Shown in pieces: positions 5,520 to 6,720 of a DNA stretch of 6,720 nt. Origin of the DNA: Leclercia sp. UBA7405 (GTDB lineage: Bacteria; Pseudomonadota; Gammaproteobacteria; Enterobacterales; Enterobacteriaceae). Numbering within the stretch: position 1 is the first letter of the stretch; every line of letters starts with the position of its first letter. The notes beneath the pieces were generated by a model. That model did no database searches and had not been told where the DNA came from. It saw nothing but the letters and a program-made list of their open reading frames with translations. The stretch is from positions 570 to 7,289 of the forward strand of contig DKMV01000197.1 of assembly GCA_002469605.1 (NCBI GenBank). Direction: 5' to 3'. A program made the position numbers and the translations under genes.

Positions 5520-6720
5520 TTACTCGTTGTCGGAACCGCCCAGACCTGCGTTCAGCAGTTCTGCCAGGCTTGCAGAAGCATCTTCTGCAGTCACCTGCGG
5601 TGCAGCCGGCAGTTCGCCTGCTGCGCGACGGCGCATACGATCCTGGTGGTAGGCATAACCGGTACCAGCCGGGATCAGACGACCCACGATAACGTTCTCT
5701 TTCAGACCGCGCAGTTCGTCGCGTTTGCCCGCAACGGCTGCTTCGGTAAGCACACGAGTAGTCTCCTGGAACGATGCCGCGGAGATGAAGGACTCGGTTG
5801 CCAGAGACGCTTTGGTGATACCCAGCAGGTCGCGTGCATAAGTTGCACTCAGCTTGCCGTTCGCTTCCAGATCGCGGTTTGCAATCTTAACGCGAGAGTA
5901 TTCAGCCTGCTCACCTTCGAGGAACTCGGAGCTGCCCGCGTTCACGATGGTGGCTTTACGCAGCATCTGACGAACAATAACTTCGATGTGCTTATCGTTG
6001 ATCTTAACGCCCTGCAGACGGTAAACGTCCTGCACTTCGTTCACGATGTAACGCGTTACCGCGTGAACGCCACGCAGACGCAGAATGTCGTGCGGCGCTT
6101 CCGGACCGTCGGAAACCACGTCACCACGTTCTACGCGTTCACCTTCGAACACGTTGAGCTGACGCCATTTCGGAATCATCTCTTCGTACGGATCGCTACC
6201 GTCTAACGGCGTGATCACCAGACGACGTTTACCTTTGGTCTCTTTACCGAAGGAGATGATGCCGCTGATTTCCGCCAGGATTGCCGGCTCTTTCGGACGA
6301 CGTGCTTCGAACAGATCCGCAACGCGCGGCAGACCACCGGTAATATCTTTGGTACCGCTGGATTCCTGAGGAATACGCGCCAGAGCATCACCCGCACCAA
6401 TCTGAACGCCATCTTCCAGCTGGACAATCGCTTTACCCGGCAGGAAGTACTGAGCCGGCATGTCGGTGCCCGGGATCAGAACGTCGTTACCGTTAGCATC
6501 AACGATTTTCAGGGCCGGACGCAGATCTTTACCACCCGCGGTACGTTCTGCAGAGTCCAGAACCACCAGCGAGGAGAGACCGGTCAGTTCGTCGGTCTGA
6601 CGAGTAATCGTCTGGCCGTCGATCATATCGGTGAAGCGGATGAAACCAGCCACTTCGGTGATTACCGGCATGGTGTGCGGATCCCAGTTTGCTACGGTCT
6701 CGCCGCCAGCAACCTGCTCG
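5520..6720 (-). CDS. rpoC: RpoC, RNA polymerase beta' subunit (C-terminal 399 residues)
   Basis: RpoC forms one pincer and much of the active site of RNA polymerase. The gene runs leftward and its 5' part lies beyond the right edge; the stop is the complement of 5520-5522. Compared with E. coli beta' (1407 residues, from memory) the visible part is about residues 1009-1407: the second half of the lineage-specific SI3 insert, the C-terminal arm of the trigger loop ([20 protein letters not shown], with the conserved glycine at about 1136), the jaw, the switch/clamp base segments ([33 protein letters not shown]) and the tail that contacts omega, ending [15 protein letters not shown]. Divergence from E. 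coli is concentrated in conservative changes in SI3 and the C-terminal quarter. It would be the last gene of the rplKAJL-rpoBC transcript and ends at the bidirectional terminator. Confidence 0.98.
   Translation of the reverse strand, partial: EQVAGGETVANWDPHTMPVITEVAGFIRFTDMIDGQTITRQTDELTGLSSLVVLDSAERTAGGKDLRPALKIVDANGNDVLIPGTDMPAQYFLPGKAIVQLEDGVQIGAGDALARIPQESSGTKDITGGLPRVADLFEARRPKEPAILAEISGIISFGKETKGKRRLVITPLDGSDPYEEMIPKWRQLNVFEGERVERGDVVSDGPEAPHDILRLRGVHAVTRYIVNEVQDVYRLQGVKINDKHIEVIVRQMLRKATIVNAGSSEFLEGEQAEYSRVKIANRDLEANGKLSATYARDLLGITKASLATESFISAASFQETTRVLTEAAVAGKRDELRGLKENVIVGRLIPAGTGYAYHQDRMRRRAAGELPAAPQVTAEDASASLAELLNAGLGGSDNE

Noticed and set aside
5646..6206. 186-codon open frame on the + strand inside rpoC
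   Set aside because: It lies wholly antisense to conserved rpoC sequence and its translation looks like no protein I know; a shadow of codon bias.

Overview
The window looks like a chromosomal segment from an Enterobacteriaceae member of the Klebsiella/Enterobacter/Kosakonia type. ThiF, ThiS, ThiG, ThiH and the RpoC C-terminus read almost residue for residue like my memory of the Escherichia coli proteins. The arrangement, with the 3' ends of the thi operon and rpoBC facing each other, is the familiar enterobacterial one. As I remember it, however, the E. coli K-12 gap between thiH and rpoC holds yjaZ. Here it holds a membrane diguanylate cyclase and a two-gene PTS cassette instead. The genus assignment is an inference.

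Layout, left to right. (1) Positions 2-2768, + strand: the distal part of the thiamin operon, thiF (5' end cut by the window edge), thiS, thiG and thiH. These genes are packed with overlaps or 1-base spacing and together make the thiazole phosphate half of thiamin. (2) Positions 2769-3081: a 313-base gap with a perfect hairpin just after thiH, an intrinsic terminator, a cluster of adjacent and mutually exclusive hairpins, an AT-rich tract, and the leader of the next gene. (3) Positions 3082-4623, +: a 513-residue inner-membrane protein with a periplasmic dCache-like sensor domain and a cytoplasmic GGDEF domain (GGEEF, no canonical I-site). (4) Positions 4624-4803: a 180-base gap with an untailed hairpin, a LacI-family-like operator, a good CRP site, and weak promoter elements. 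(5) Positions 4804-5430, +: a cellobiose/chitobiose-type PTS IIB followed by IIA, with no IIC permease, hydrolase or regulator beside them. (6) Positions 5431-5519: an extra hairpin and a bidirectional terminator. (7) Positions 5520-6720, - strand: the last 399 codons of rpoC.

How the genes work together. ThiF adenylates the ThiS C-terminal Gly-Gly, the ThiS tail becomes a thiocarboxylate, ThiH makes dehydroglycine from tyrosine, and ThiG condenses these with deoxyxylulose phosphate. The middle cassette is accessory by position: a periplasmic-input c-di-GMP synthase next to an orphan IIB/IIA phosphorelay pair that appears to be under CRP control. Whether the cyclase and the PTS pair form one pathway is not shown by the sequence. 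There are two possible control elements that simple annotation would miss: the operator-plus-CRP layout before IIB, and the hairpin cluster after thiH. I saw no tRNA, rRNA, CRISPR, insertion sequence or phage gene.
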